Assembly (NCBI RefSeq): GCF_022179465.1
Contig: NZ_BPQV01000016.1
Coordinates: 1-64,000 of the forward strand
Origin: Methylobacterium organophilum
GTDB taxonomy: Bacteria; Pseudomonadota; Alphaproteobacteria; Rhizobiales; Beijerinckiaceae
Direction: 5' to 3'
DNA: 64,000 bases
In this document: in pieces, positions 54,043 to 63,162 of the stretch
Position numbering within the stretch: position 1 is the stretch's first letter
Layout: each line of letters begins with the position of its first letter
The notes under the pieces: model-generated
What the model was told of the DNA's origin: nothing
Seen by the model: only the letters and a program-made list of their open reading frames with translations
Database searches by the model: none
Position numbers and translations under genes: made by a program

Positions 54043-54692
54043 GCGACGATGGCCCGGTTGGCGAATTGCACGCCGTAATCGGAGGCCGCGGTCAGCGCCT
54101 CGAAGAAGGCCTCCGAGAGCGGCTTGCCGGCATCGGCGGTCTTGGCCTCGGTGGTCTTCGGTCGGGTGATCGAGGTGGTGCAGCCCGTGGGCGCGCCGGC
54201 GAGCCGCACGGCGTCGGCCCCGTCCGCGAGCCCGAAGGAGACGAAGTAGGTCGGGTCGTAGACCTCCAGCGCGGCGACGCCGCGGCCCTGCGCGGCCGGC
54301 GTCTTGAGCGGCAGCAGGAAGGTCAGGGTGAGCTTGCCCCCCTCCAGCCCCATGCGCGGGTCCTTCGGCTCGGCGAAGGCCTGTTCCTTGCCGCCGACCT
54401 TGAGCTTGGTGAAGTAGCCGAACTCGGCGAGGCCTGCGGTGTTCTCGGTGGCGAGTCCCTGCAACTCCTCGGGGGAGATCTTGCCGTCCTTGTTGGCGTC
54501 CAGCCCCTGCGTGATGAAGGCCGAGTATTCCGCGTCGAAGGTCCAGTGGTGGCGCACGCCGGTGACGCGGCCGGATTCGTAGGCGACCTCCTCGGTCGCC
54601 GTCACCCAGACATGGGGATGGGCGAGCACCGGGACGGGCGTGAGCAGCAGCACCGGAGCGAGAAGCCGACGGAGCGGCGAGAAAGACGGCAT
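54033..54692 (-). CDS. DUF1007-family periplasmic protein
   Basis: Protein of 219 residues with a signal peptide (LLAPVLLLTPVPVLAHPH). DUF1007 features are AHPHVWV at the mature N-terminus, an internal EF-hand-like acidic loop (DANKDGKISPEEL) and a C-terminal beta-rich part. Such proteins are regularly coded with NicO transporters and are thought to deliver metal in the periplasm. The gene is translationally coupled to the NicO gene downstream. Confidence 0.88.
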   Translation of the reverse strand: MPSFSPLRRLLAPVLLLTPVPVLAHPHVWVTATEEVAYESGRVTGVRHHWTFDAEYSAFITQGLDANKDGKISPEELQGLATENTAGLAEFGYFTKLKVGGKEQAFAEPKDPRMGLEGGKLTLTFLLPLKTPAAQGRGVAALEVYDPTYFVSFGLADGADAVRLAGAPTGCTTSITRPKTTEAKTADAGKPLSEAFFEALTAASDYGVQFANRAIVACP

Positions 54693-54779
54693 GGCGGTCC
54701 CGCGACGCTGGCGTGCGATGGCGTTGGCGTGGCCTGACCATGCCGGCGCGGTTTGGCGAAAGCGAGGCGCCGACGCGAA

Positions 54780-54813
54780 GAGCCCGCCCGCACCGGGCGG
54801 CGCGGACGGGCTC
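54780..54813. terminator. hairpin downstream of exported-protein gene
   Basis: GAGCCCG / CGGGCTC arms with an internal GC-rich CCGC...GCGG pairing, between the minus-strand exported-protein gene and the DUF1007 gene. Read on the minus strand it is followed by TCTTCGCG, so any U-tract is weak. Confidence 0.4.
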
Positions 54814-54836
54814 CTGTCGGACGAAGAGCGGACGGC

Positions 54837-55190
54837 TTATTCGGCCGAGGCGACCTCGACCACGTCGCCGCTGCGGGTGAAGGCGATGGTCGTCTCGCTG
54901 CCATCGGCGCCGAGGGTGCCGGGCACGGAGAGGTTCACCGTCTGGTCGCCCTTCAGGGTGGTGACGAGGCGGATGACCTGCGGGTGGTCGGCGTTGGTGT
55001 TGAGCGCGGCGAGGGTCGTCACCACGCGGTAGCCGTCCTTCTCGACCGTGTAATAGGCCATGCCGCGGAAGCTGCCGAGCTCGATCCGCTTCGGGGTGGC
55101 GGGCTTCCAGTCGGCGGCGGAGGCCGGCGCGGCCGTGGAAACGGCCGCCGTCATCGCCGCCGCGGCGAGCGCGTAGGAAAGGGTGCGCAT
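54837..55190 (-). CDS. hypothetical exported protein
   Basis: 117 residues with a signal peptide (MRTLSYALAAAAMTAAVSTAAPASA). The mature domain is beta-rich (KRIELGSFRGMAYYTVEKDGYRVVTTLAAL, then DQTVNLSVPGTLGADGSETTIAFTR) and lacks cysteines. It may be a small periplasmic binding or barrel-like protein; no family recognised. The ATG at 55190 begins the signal; longer readings are rejected. Confidence 0.72.
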   Translation of the reverse strand: MRTLSYALAAAAMTAAVSTAAPASAADWKPATPKRIELGSFRGMAYYTVEKDGYRVVTTLAALNTNADHPQVIRLVTTLKGDQTVNLSVPGTLGADGSETTIAFTRSGDVVEVASAE

Positions 55191-55418
55191 GTCGTGAGGT
55201 CCTGTGCGGTTACTGTCCGCCGGGAGCGCCCGTACGGAAAGCCGGTTGCACCGGGAGACCCCGATATGCCCCAGGCGTTGTGCGCTGCGAAGGGCTCTGA
55301 ATGCGCCGCACAAATGCAATCAATGCATGGCGCTGTGCCAAACCGCACGAAATCAGTCGTTCAGCGCATGGATTGGTCTTGAAACGCGCCCTTTCAAAAA
55401 ATCGCGTTTGACGCGTGA

Positions 55419-55886
55419 TCAGCCGTTTTTGCGCCGCAGCAAGGCCTCGACCTCGGCCTGTTCGGCGGGCGACAACGTCGCGTTGCGTCCCGCCGGTGCG
55501 CGCCGCCGCGACAGGTTCCAGATCCCCAGCCCGCCGAGGAGCACCGCGAGCAGCGGCGTCAGCCAGAGCAGCAGGGTGTGCCAGGCGAAGACCGGGCGCA
55601 GCAGCACGAACTCGCCGTAGCGGCCGACCACGTAATCGACGACCTGTTTGTCGTCGTCGCCTTCCCTGAGGCGCTCCCGCACGAGCAGGCGCAGGTCCTT
55701 GGCGAGCGGCGCGTCGGAATCGTCGATCGACTGGTTCTGGCAGACGAGGCAGCGCAGTCCCTCGGAGATGTGGCGGGCCCGGGCCTCGAGCGCCGGGTCC
55801 TTCATCACCTCGTCCGGCTGGACGGCCTGTGCGGCGGCGAGGCCGAGCGCCAGCAGCAGCCCGGCGGCGAGAAGCGGCCGTCTCAT
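55419..55886 (-). CDS. ccmH: cytochrome c biogenesis protein CcmH/CycL
   Basis: Membrane-anchored thiol-disulfide protein of 155 residues that keeps apocytochrome c reduced for heme attachment. It has a signal/anchor, the conserved LRCLVCQNQSIDDSDAPLA block with C46 and C49, and a second membrane helix (HTLLLWLTPLLAVLLGG). Its ATG overlaps the ccmF stop (ATGA). It is the last gene of the ccmI-E-F-H run. Confidence 0.95.
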   Translation of the reverse strand: MRRPLLAAGLLLALGLAAAQAVQPDEVMKDPALEARARHISEGLRCLVCQNQSIDDSDAPLAKDLRLLVRERLREGDDDKQVVDYVVGRYGEFVLLRPVFAWHTLLLWLTPLLAVLLGGLGIWNLSRRRAPAGRNATLSPAEQAEVEALLRRKNG

Positions 55887-57883
55887 TCCGCCGGCACCGC
55901 GTGGGGCGGCAGCTTGGCCTTGGCCCGCGCCGGGGCGCCGACCCGCATGCGCCGGTCGGTCAGCGAGAGGGCGCCGCCGAGCGCCATCACCACGGCGCCG
56001 AGCCAGATCAGCAGTACGAGCGGCTTGTAGTAGAGCCGCAGACCGATCCCGCCCCCGGGCACGACTTCCCCCAGGCTCGCATAGATCTGGCTGAAGCCGA
56101 CGGTCTTCAGGCCCGATTCCGTCACGGTCATGCGGCGGGAGGGATAGAAGCGCTTGCCGGTCTCCACGGTGCCGACCCTGTCCCCCTCCCGTGTGCGCAG
56201 GGTGAGGAAGGCGGTCGTCTCCTCGTAATTCTCGCCCGAGCGCGGGCCGACCCGGTCGAGGGTGGCGACATAGGGCCCGGTCGCCAGCGTCTCGCCGGGA
56301 GTGAGCGTGGCGAGCCCTTCCTTGGCCCAGCCCTGGGCGGCGATCCCGATCACCACCACGCCGACGCCGGCATGGGCAAGCGCCGTGCCCCAGGCGGAGC
56401 GTGGCAGGCCGATCGCCCGCCGCCAGACCGTGGCCACGCCCCGGCTGCGCGAGGCCCCGTAGCCGCGGGCGCGGTTGGCGATCTCGAGGGCCGAGCCGAT
56501 CACGAGATAGGCGCCGATCCCGATCCCGACCGGGGCCATCACCGGGCCGCCCCAGGTCAGCGCCAGGGTGGCGAGCCCGGCCACCAGGGCGAGGCCGAAG
56601 GCCAGCATCAGGCGCTGGGAGGCCGCGGCCACGTCGCCGCGCTTCCAGGCGAGCGTCTGCCCGAAGGGCACGATCACCAGGAGCGGGATCGCCAGAGGCA
56701 CGAAGGTCCAGTTGAAGAAGGGGGGGCCGACCGAGATCTTTTCCCCCGTCAGCATCTCGAGGAGCAGCGGGTAGAGGGTGCCCACCAGCACCGTGGCGCA
56801 GGCGGCGACCAGGAACAGGTTGTTGAGCACCAGCGACCCCTCGCGGGAGATCGGCGCGAACAGGCCGCCCTGGCGCAGCATCGGCGCGCGCCAGGCGAAC
56901 AGCGTCAGCGAGCCGCCGATGAACAGCACCAAGATCGCCAGGATGAAGGTGCCGCGGGTCGGGTCGGTGGCGAAGGTGTGCACCGAGGTGAGCAGCCCGG
57001 AGCGCACGATGAAGGTGCCGAGCAGCGACAGGGAGAATGTGAGGATCGCCAGAAGGACGGTCCAGACCTTCAGGGCGTCGCGCTTCTCCATCACCACGGT
57101 GGAGTGGACCAGGGCGGTGCCCGCGATCCAGGGCATTAGCGAGGCGTTCTCGACCGGATCCCAGAACCACCAGCCGCCCCAGCCGAGCTCGTAATAGGCC
57201 CAGTAGGAGCCCATGGCGATGCCGAGCGTCAGGAAGCTCCAGGCGGCGAGCGTCCAGGGGCGCACGGCCCGGGCCCAGACGGCGTCGATCCGGCCATCGA
57301 TCAGCGCGGCGATGGCGAAGGCGAAGCTGATCGAGAAGCCGACATAGCCGAGATAGAGCAGCGGCGGATGGATCGCGAGGCCGGCATCCTGCAGGAGCGG
57401 GTTGAGGTCGTTGCCCTCCATCGGCGCCGGCGCCACCCGGGTGAAGGGGTTCGAGGTGGTGATGATGAACAGCACGAACACGAAGGTGATCGTGGCCTGC
57501 ACCCCGAGGGTGTTGGCCCGCAGGGTCGGCGGCACCGCGTTGCGCGCCACCGCCACCATCGCCCCGAACAGGGCGAGGATGAGGACCCAGAGCAGCATCG
57601 AGCCCTCGTGGTTCCCCCAGACGCCGCTGAGCTTGTAGATGAAGGGCTTGAGGGTGTGCGAGTTCTCGACCACGTTCTGGACCGAGAAGTCGGACGTGGC
57701 GTGGGCATAGGTCAGCGCCGCGTAGGCGAACAGGATCGCGGCGAACACGCCCAGGGCCGCGGGCACCGTCGCCTCGCGCAGGGCCGCGTCGCCGGAGCGG
57801 GCCGCCCAGACCGGCAGCACCGCCTGGACCAGCGAGAGCGCCAGCGCCAGCGCCAGCGCGAAATGGCCGACCTCTACCAGCAT
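55883..57883 (-). CDS. ccmF: cytochrome c heme lyase subunit CcmF/CycK
   Basis: Polytopic membrane protein of 666 residues, the heme lyase that attaches heme to CXXCH of apocytochromes. The WWD heme-handling motif is WGGWWFWDPVENASLMPW, flanked by conserved histidine-bearing segments. The size and about 14 to 15 helices match CcmF. It overlaps ccmH by 4 bases and follows ccmE by 31 bases. Confidence 0.96.
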   Translation of the reverse strand: MLVEVGHFALALALALSLVQAVLPVWAARSGDAALREATVPAALGVFAAILFAYAALTYAHATSDFSVQNVVENSHTLKPFIYKLSGVWGNHEGSMLLWVLILALFGAMVAVARNAVPPTLRANTLGVQATITFVFVLFIITTSNPFTRVAPAPMEGNDLNPLLQDAGLAIHPPLLYLGYVGFSISFAFAIAALIDGRIDAVWARAVRPWTLAAWSFLTLGIAMGSYWAYYELGWGGWWFWDPVENASLMPWIAGTALVHSTVVMEKRDALKVWTVLLAILTFSLSLLGTFIVRSGLLTSVHTFATDPTRGTFILAILVLFIGGSLTLFAWRAPMLRQGGLFAPISREGSLVLNNLFLVAACATVLVGTLYPLLLEMLTGEKISVGPPFFNWTFVPLAIPLLVIVPFGQTLAWKRGDVAAASQRLMLAFGLALVAGLATLALTWGGPVMAPVGIGIGAYLVIGSALEIANRARGYGASRSRGVATVWRRAIGLPRSAWGTALAHAGVGVVVIGIAAQGWAKEGLATLTPGETLATGPYVATLDRVGPRSGENYEETTAFLTLRTREGDRVGTVETGKRFYPSRRMTVTESGLKTVGFSQIYASLGEVVPGGGIGLRLYYKPLVLLIWLGAVVMALGGALSLTDRRMRVGAPARAKAKLPPHAVPAE

Positions 57884-57914
57884 CGGCGGGTCTCCTTCTT
57901 CCGGTTCCGGGCCA

Positions 57915-58421
57915 TCACCGCTCGCTGCGCTTGCCGATGGGGGCGCCCGTCTCCGCCTGCGGCGCGGCGGGCGCGGCGCCCTTCTCCCCGCCTTCCTGCC
58001 AGCGGCCCTGCGCCTTCAGCGCGTCGGCGACCTCGCGGGGCATGTATTTCTCGTCGTGCTTGGCGAGCACGGTGTCGGCGCGGAAGATGCCGCCGGCATC
58101 GAGGGTGCCCTCGGCCACCACGCCCTGTCCCTCCCGGAACAGGTCCGGCAGCAGGCCCTGGTAATGCACCGGCACGCTCGCCTTGGTGTCGGTCACCGAG
58201 AAATCCACGCTCTGGTTCGACCCGCGCTTGAGGGAGCCCTCCTCGACGAGGCCGCCGAGGCGGAAACGGGTGCCCGGCGCCACGCCCTGGGCCGCGACCT
58301 CGGCCGGGGCCCGGAAGAAGACGATCGACCCGCTCATGGCGGAGAGGATCAGCCCGAGGGCGAGGGCGAGCACGGCCCCGCAGGAGGCGATCAGGATCAG
58401 ACGTCGGCTCTTGCGGGTCAC
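57915..58421 (-). CDS. ccmE: heme chaperone CcmE/CycJ
   Basis: Membrane-anchored periplasmic heme chaperone of 168 residues. A single N-terminal helix is followed by an OB-fold beta domain. The covalent heme-binding histidine is H122 in AKHDEKY, with the conserved Y126. A flexible charged tail closes the protein. The start is GTG. It lies between ccmI and ccmF. Confidence 0.96.
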   Translation of the reverse strand: MTRKSRRLILIASCGAVLALALGLILSAMSGSIVFFRAPAEVAAQGVAPGTRFRLGGLVEEGSLKRGSNQSVDFSVTDTKASVPVHYQGLLPDLFREGQGVVAEGTLDAGGIFRADTVLAKHDEKYMPREVADALKAQGRWQEGGEKGAAPAAPQAETGAPIGKRSER

Positions 58422-58567
58422 TTCGCGATTCCGCCCCGGATCGCTGCCGCGCCGCGGGTGCGATCGTGTTTTCGAACGATGATAAGGTCGGGTTTCGGCC
58501 GACCGCCCCGCGAAATCAAGGTGCGCGGCCGGGACCGATTGTCAGGGTGGGGACGATTGCGGAGGCC

Positions 58568-60067
58568 TCAGGGCTTGAGGTCGAGCTCGCGGGCGAGGGC
58601 GTCGAGGCGTTCGGCGGCGCCCCTGTCGGCGGCAAGGGCCATCTTCGCCCGGTCGAGCGTCTGGGTCGCGGCCGGGCGGTCGCCCAGCGCGTTGTAGGAG
58701 CGCACGAGCCGCATCCACTCGTCGACGCTGCCGCCCTTGGCCGAGAGGCGCCGGTCGAGACCCGCCACCATGTCCCGGATCATCTTCTCGCGATCGGCCT
58801 CGGGCATGGCGCGCATCGCCGCCGCGGCCTCCGGGTCGATGCGGGCCGGCCCGGGCGGGGGTTCGCTCCGCGGCGGCTGAACCTGGGACAGCCCGAGTCC
58901 GGCGACCTGCGCCTCCAGGCTCTCCCGGGCCGCCGTGTCGCCGGACAGGGCGGCCCGGCCCCGCTCCAGCGCCTCGCGTGCCTTGTCCGGCTGGTCGAGC
59001 GCCCCGTAGGAGCGCACCAGACGCGCCCATTCCTCCGGCGTGCCGCCCTGCTTGGCGAGGCGCCGGTCGAGCCCCTCGACCATGCCGCGGATCGCATCCA
59101 TGCGCTGGGAGGGGGGCAGCGCCTGGAGATTGGCCGCGGGGCCGGCGGCCGGTGCGTCCGGCTTCGTGTCGGGCGCGGGCTTCGTCTCCCCCGCCGGCTT
59201 GCCGGCCTCGGCCTTCAGCCGGGCGAGGCTGTCGCGCACGCCGCCCATCCAGGAGGCGTCGGCTGGACCCTGGGCTTCGAGCGCCGCCAGGCGGCGGATA
59301 GCGCCGTCGAGGTTGCCCGCCAGCTCGTCGGCCCGGGCGAGGTAGAATTGCGGCTTGGGCGCCTTGGGATCGGCGGCGACCGCCCGGTCGAACAGCGTGC
59401 GCGCCTCCGGCGGCACGTTGCCGTCATTGGCCGCGACCAGGGCCTCGCCCCAATCCGACAGGATCGTGGCGTTCTCGCCCTTCAGGCGGGCCACGGCGGC
59501 GAAGGCGCGGGCGGCCTCGTCGAAGCGGCCGAGCCGCATGTAGACCGGGGCCAGCACCTCCCAGCCGCGGGCGTCGTCGGGATGGCTCGCGAGGCGCGCC
59601 TCGATCTGGCCGATCGCCTTCATCAGGTCCTGGCCGCCGGCCTGGGCGGCCTTGCGGTCGGCCTCGGTCTGCGAGGGCATGTTGGGCGAGCCGTAGAGCC
59701 CGTAGACGACGAGGGCCACCAGCGGCACGGTCGAGAGGGCGAAGGCCGCCGCGGCCCGGCGCTGGCGCAGATGGGGTTCGGCGAGATGCGGGCCGTCCCG
59801 ATGGTCGGCGGCTTCCTCGCGGCTCGCCCGCAGCAGGCGCCGGGCGGCCTCCGCCCGCGCCGATTCGGCCTCCGCCGGGGCGATCAGCCCGCGGGCGAGG
59901 TCGCGCTCGATCTCGGCGAGCTGGTCCTCGTAGAAGCCGGTCTGCGTCGCGAGCCCCTCCGGCTCGCCGGCCTGGGCCTGCGGCTTCGGACGGCGCGTGA
60001 GCGGCCAGAGCAGCGCGAGCACGGCCGCGCCGGTCATGAACGCCAGGATGAACCAGATCGCCGTCAT
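58568..60067 (-). CDS. ccmI: cytochrome c maturation protein CcmI/CycH
   Basis: Apocytochrome c chaperone of 499 residues: two N-terminal membrane helices flanking a cytoplasmic loop with a leucine-zipper-like segment (TQTGFYEDQLAEIERDLARGLI), then a periplasmic TPR domain that binds apocytochrome C-termini. The C-terminus holds two similar 50-residue units (GMVEGLDRRLAKQGGTPEEWARLVRSYGAL and MVAGLDRRLSAKGGSVDEWMRLVRSYNAL). First gene of the ccm run, 146 bases before ccmE. Confidence 0.93.
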   Translation of the reverse strand: MTAIWFILAFMTGAAVLALLWPLTRRPKPQAQAGEPEGLATQTGFYEDQLAEIERDLARGLIAPAEAESARAEAARRLLRASREEAADHRDGPHLAEPHLRQRRAAAAFALSTVPLVALVVYGLYGSPNMPSQTEADRKAAQAGGQDLMKAIGQIEARLASHPDDARGWEVLAPVYMRLGRFDEAARAFAAVARLKGENATILSDWGEALVAANDGNVPPEARTLFDRAVAADPKAPKPQFYLARADELAGNLDGAIRRLAALEAQGPADASWMGGVRDSLARLKAEAGKPAGETKPAPDTKPDAPAAGPAANLQALPPSQRMDAIRGMVEGLDRRLAKQGGTPEEWARLVRSYGALDQPDKAREALERGRAALSGDTAARESLEAQVAGLGLSQVQPPRSEPPPGPARIDPEAAAAMRAMPEADREKMIRDMVAGLDRRLSAKGGSVDEWMRLVRSYNALGDRPAATQTLDRAKMALAADRGAAERLDALARELDLKP

Positions 60068-60287
60068 TGAACCTTACAGAGTGCCGGGGCTTCGCGGCCA
60101 GCGCCCCGCACCGGATCGTGGATCCGCGGCAAGTCGACAGCTCCCCTCGTCCCGTCCCGAGCATCGGGTGCCTGACGGCCCGCCGCCCATGGCCCGCTTG
60201 ACCGCGAGCCGCCGCGCCTTAGCACGGACGAGGCCGAACGTAACCGCGCCGGGGCCGCGCGCGATGTCGCTCCGGGGCGGGGCCGCC

Positions 60288-61703
60288 CTATCGCTGGGCC
60301 GCCCCGGCCGGGGCGTCGCCCGGCACTTCCAGCACGGCGCGCAGCCCGCCGATCGCCGCCTGCTCCAGGCGGAAGCGGCCGCGATAGAGCGCGGCGAGGT
60401 CGGCGACGATGGACAGGCCGAGGCCGGAGCCGGGCTTGGTCTCGTCGAGGCGGCGCCCGCGCTTGAGCACGGCGGTGAGGTCCGCTTCGGGCAGGCCCGG
60501 ACCGTCATCCTCCACCGCGACGATCAGATGTGGAAAATCCTGCTCGCCGACCGCGGCGGCCGAGATCGCCACCCGGCCGTTCGCCCATTTCGAGGCGTTG
60601 TCGACGAGGTTGCCGACCATCTCCTCGAAATCCTGACGCTCGCCGCGGAAGCGCAGGCCCGGCGGGACCTGCACCTCGTAGGCGATGTCCTTGTCGCGGT
60701 AGATCTTGCCGAAGGTGCGCACCAGGCCGGCCAGCGCCGGTTCGACTTCCGTCGAGGCGCCCAGCGTGCCGGCGAGCGCCGCGGCCCGGGCCCGGTCGAG
60801 GTGATAGTTCACCTGGTCGCGCATCACCGCGGCCTGCTCGCGGATCTTGTCGGCGAGCTCGGGGGGCGCCTCGCCGCCGCCGACCTCGTTCACGATGATC
60901 GAGAGTGGCGTCTTGAGGGCATGGGCGAGGTTGCCGACCTGGGTGCGCGCCCGCTCCAGGATCTCGCGGTTGGTCTCGATCAGCAGGTTGATCTCGCCCG
61001 CCAGGGGGGCGATGTCGCGGGGATACTCGCCGTCGATGCGGTCGGCCTCGCCGCGGCGGATGGCGCCGAGCGCCGTGCGCAGCTTGGTCAGCGGCGCGAG
61101 GCCGAAGCGGATCTGCAGGAGCGCCGTCACGGCCAGCGAGAAGCCGAGCAGGCCGAAGGTGACGAAGAGGGAGAAGCGGAACCGGTCGACGTCGTTGACG
61201 ATCTCGTCCGCCGGTCCCGCCACCCGCACGGTGTAGCGACCCTCCTGGCCGAGATCGACGTCGCGCTCGACGATGCGCAGGAGCCGGTCGTCCTGGCCGT
61301 GGCCGTAGCCCTGGCGGATCTGCCCGATCGTCGCCGTGCCGGCCTGGTCCGGCCCCTTGAGGGGCACGCCGACGAGGGAGCGCGAGCCGCGCAGGTCCCG
61401 TGGCCGCGCATCGGGCCGCCCGACCTGCCAGTACCAGCCGGACAGGGGCAGGTCGAAGCGCGGGTCGCCCAGCGCGAAGGAGCGCGTCTCCGGATCGTTG
61501 GGCGAGACGAGGTCGGTCGCGAGGTTGTTGGCGTAGACGAGCAGCCGGCTGTCGAAGCCGCGCTCGGTGTTCTCCCGGTAGAGCGTGGTCAGGATCCAGG
61601 CGGCCAACACCAGGATCGCCGTGCTCGACAGGAGCGAGGACACCGCGAGGCGGACCGCGATGGAACGGCGGCGCAGGGGCAGCCAGGCGAGGCGGTCGGT
61701 CAT
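60288..61703 (-). CDS. sensor histidine kinase (PhoQ/FeuQ-like)
   Basis: Membrane kinase of 471 residues: two membrane helices (about 20-40 and 178-200) around a periplasmic sensor, a HAMP linker, the phosphorylated histidine in NLAHALKTPLS, and an ATPase with DNASKWA, DDGPGLP and GSGLGLSIVADLA. The NLAHALKTPL form is typical of the PhoQ/FeuQ group. The ATG overlaps the stop of the upstream DUF2335 gene (ATGA). Its partner regulator is the gene at 62.4-63.1 kb, with two other genes between them. Confidence 0.92.
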   Translation of the reverse strand: MTDRLAWLPLRRRSIAVRLAVSSLLSSTAILVLAAWILTTLYRENTERGFDSRLLVYANNLATDLVSPNDPETRSFALGDPRFDLPLSGWYWQVGRPDARPRDLRGSRSLVGVPLKGPDQAGTATIGQIRQGYGHGQDDRLLRIVERDVDLGQEGRYTVRVAGPADEIVNDVDRFRFSLFVTFGLLGFSLAVTALLQIRFGLAPLTKLRTALGAIRRGEADRIDGEYPRDIAPLAGEINLLIETNREILERARTQVGNLAHALKTPLSIIVNEVGGGEAPPELADKIREQAAVMRDQVNYHLDRARAAALAGTLGASTEVEPALAGLVRTFGKIYRDKDIAYEVQVPPGLRFRGERQDFEEMVGNLVDNASKWANGRVAISAAAVGEQDFPHLIVAVEDDGPGLPEADLTAVLKRGRRLDETKPGSGLGLSIVADLAALYRGRFRLEQAAIGGLRAVLEVPGDAPAGAAQR

Positions 61704-62167
61704 GGCGGTGGCAAAGGGGCGGGCGTGTCGACCCGCTTGACGGAACGCCGGTAAAGAAAGGCGCCCACGACGGAAACGATGGTGCCGCCACCGATCGTGG
61801 CGGCGACCCAGGGTTCATGCATCCAGATTGCGAAGGCGGAGACCCCGAGCGCCGTCAGGGCAAACAGGACCGCGCTGATCTGACCGAGGGCCTCGCGCCG
61901 TACGGTGGCATCAAGCGCCGTTCGCTCGTAGGCGCGGCGGTGATCGGCCTCCAGCTCCCATTGCCGCAGGATGCGCTCCGGGGCATCTGGAACGATACGC
62001 TGAAAATCCTCCAGGATGGCCGGTGGCGGGAGAGGACCCTTCCAGAACGCGCCGTGTTCCAGGAAGACGGAGGATTCGTTCGGTTCGCTCGTCCGGCCCT
62101 GGTCGGTCGGCCCCGGCTGTCGCGCGGGCGAGCTAGACCGCCGGGGTTTCCGCACGGAGCCGCTCAC
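61700..62167 (-). CDS. DUF2335-family membrane protein
   Basis: Protein of 155 residues. The opening block GPLPPPAILEDFQRIVPDAPERIL and the RREALGQ element are those of DUF2335, often seen in prophage or island settings. Two C-terminal helices follow (SAVLFALTALGVSAFAIWM and AATIGGGTIVSVVGAFLY). Function unknown; a small membrane/holin-like role has been suggested by its layout. The start is GTG, and its end overlaps the kinase start. It is one of two genes inserted between the response regulator and the histidine kinase. Confidence 0.8.
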   Translation of the reverse strand: MSGSVRKPRRSSSPARQPGPTDQGRTSEPNESSVFLEHGAFWKGPLPPPAILEDFQRIVPDAPERILRQWELEADHRRAYERTALDATVRREALGQISAVLFALTALGVSAFAIWMHEPWVAATIGGGTIVSVVGAFLYRRSVKRVDTPAPLPPP

Positions 62168-62432
62168 GCACGATCACACGGCGCATATCGTTGCCGATCC
62201 GAAGCCCGTCGAGGCGCAGGGCCTCGGCCTCGTCGCGATGGGGATAGCGCAGCGGTGCCTCCGGTGCGGGCCAGATCGACGCGAGGGCACCAAGACCTTC
62301 CAGGAAGCTGCCAAAGCGCGTCTTGCGCTCATCTGAGGGCATCGAGGGTTCTCTGCCTTGCGGTCGCGGTTGCTGCATCTCGGGTGCAGGCTGCGGACCA
62401 TGCCATGAAACGCGCGGCCTGCGTAGGGACAT
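62133..62432 (-). CDS. hypothetical protein inside two-component operon
   Basis: Ninety-nine residues, basic, with TRFGSFLEGLGALASIWPAPEAPLRYPHRDEAEAL as the most protein-like part; no signal or membrane helix. The ATG at 62432 is 9 bases after the response-regulator stop with a GGGGG site. An internal ATG at 62342 would shorten it by 30 poorly ordered residues. Its 3' end overlaps the DUF2335 gene by 35 bases. No family recognised. Confidence 0.55.
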   Translation of the reverse strand: MSLRRPRVSWHGPQPAPEMQQPRPQGREPSMPSDERKTRFGSFLEGLGALASIWPAPEAPLRYPHRDEAEALRLDGLRIGNDMRRVIVRERLRAETPAV

Positions 62433-62441
62433 GACCCCCGC

Positions 62442-63119
62442 TCACCCCCGCCCGGTCGGCTGGTTCGGGTCGACCAGGTAGCCGAGGCCGCGCACGGTCT
62501 GGATCAGGTCCACCGCGAGCTTCTTGCGCAGGCGACCGACGAAGACCTCGATCGTGTTGGAATCCCGGTCGAAATCCTGGTCGTAGAGATGCTCGGTCAA
62601 TTCGGCGCGGGAGACGACCCGGCCGGTATGGTGCATCAGGTAGGAGAGCAGCCGGTATTCGTGGCTGGTGAGCTTCACCGGGTTGCCGTCGACGAAGACG
62701 CGGCCGGAGCGGGTGTCGAGGGTCACGGGGCCGCAGGCGATTTGGCTGGTGGCGTGGCCGGCGGCGCGGCGCAGCAGGGCGCGCACCCGGGCCATCAGCT
62801 CCTCCATGTGGAAGGGCTTGGTCACGTAGTCGTCGGCCCCGGCATCGAAGCCGTCGACCTTGTCCGACCAGCGGTCGCGGGCGGTGAGGATGATGACGGG
62901 CGTCTTCACGCCCGCCCGGCGCCAGCGCTGCAGCACGGTGACGCCGTCCGCCTTGGGCAGGCCCATGTCGAGGATGATGGCGTCATAGGGCTCGTTCTCG
63001 CCGAGATAGCCGCCCTCCTCGCCGTCGAAGGCCTTGTCGGCGACGTAGCCGGCCTCCTCCAGGGCGTTGACGACCTGCCGGTTGATGTCCCGGTCGTCCT
63101 CGACGACGAGCAGACGCAC
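62442..63119 (-). CDS. OmpR/PhoB-family response regulator (PhoP/FeuP-like)
   Basis: Response regulator of 225 residues. The receiver domain has acidic residues D8-D9, the phosphorylated D51 in IILDMGLPK and K near 101 in TKPF. The C-terminal winged helix ends with FDRDSNTIEVFVGRLRKKL. A GTG start follows GAGGAGG 7 bases upstream. Together with the histidine kinase 739 bases downstream it forms a PhoPQ/FeuPQ-type system, which in rhizobia controls envelope and osmotic responses. The target genes are not identified here. Confidence 0.93.
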   Translation of the reverse strand: MRLLVVEDDRDINRQVVNALEEAGYVADKAFDGEEGGYLGENEPYDAIILDMGLPKADGVTVLQRWRRAGVKTPVIILTARDRWSDKVDGFDAGADDYVTKPFHMEELMARVRALLRRAAGHATSQIACGPVTLDTRSGRVFVDGNPVKLTSHEYRLLSYLMHHTGRVVSRAELTEHLYDQDFDRDSNTIEVFVGRLRKKLAVDLIQTVRGLGYLVDPNQPTGRG

Positions 63120-63162
63120 GTGAACCTCCTCGAAACCGTTGCGGGCCGCCCCACCCCCGGCC

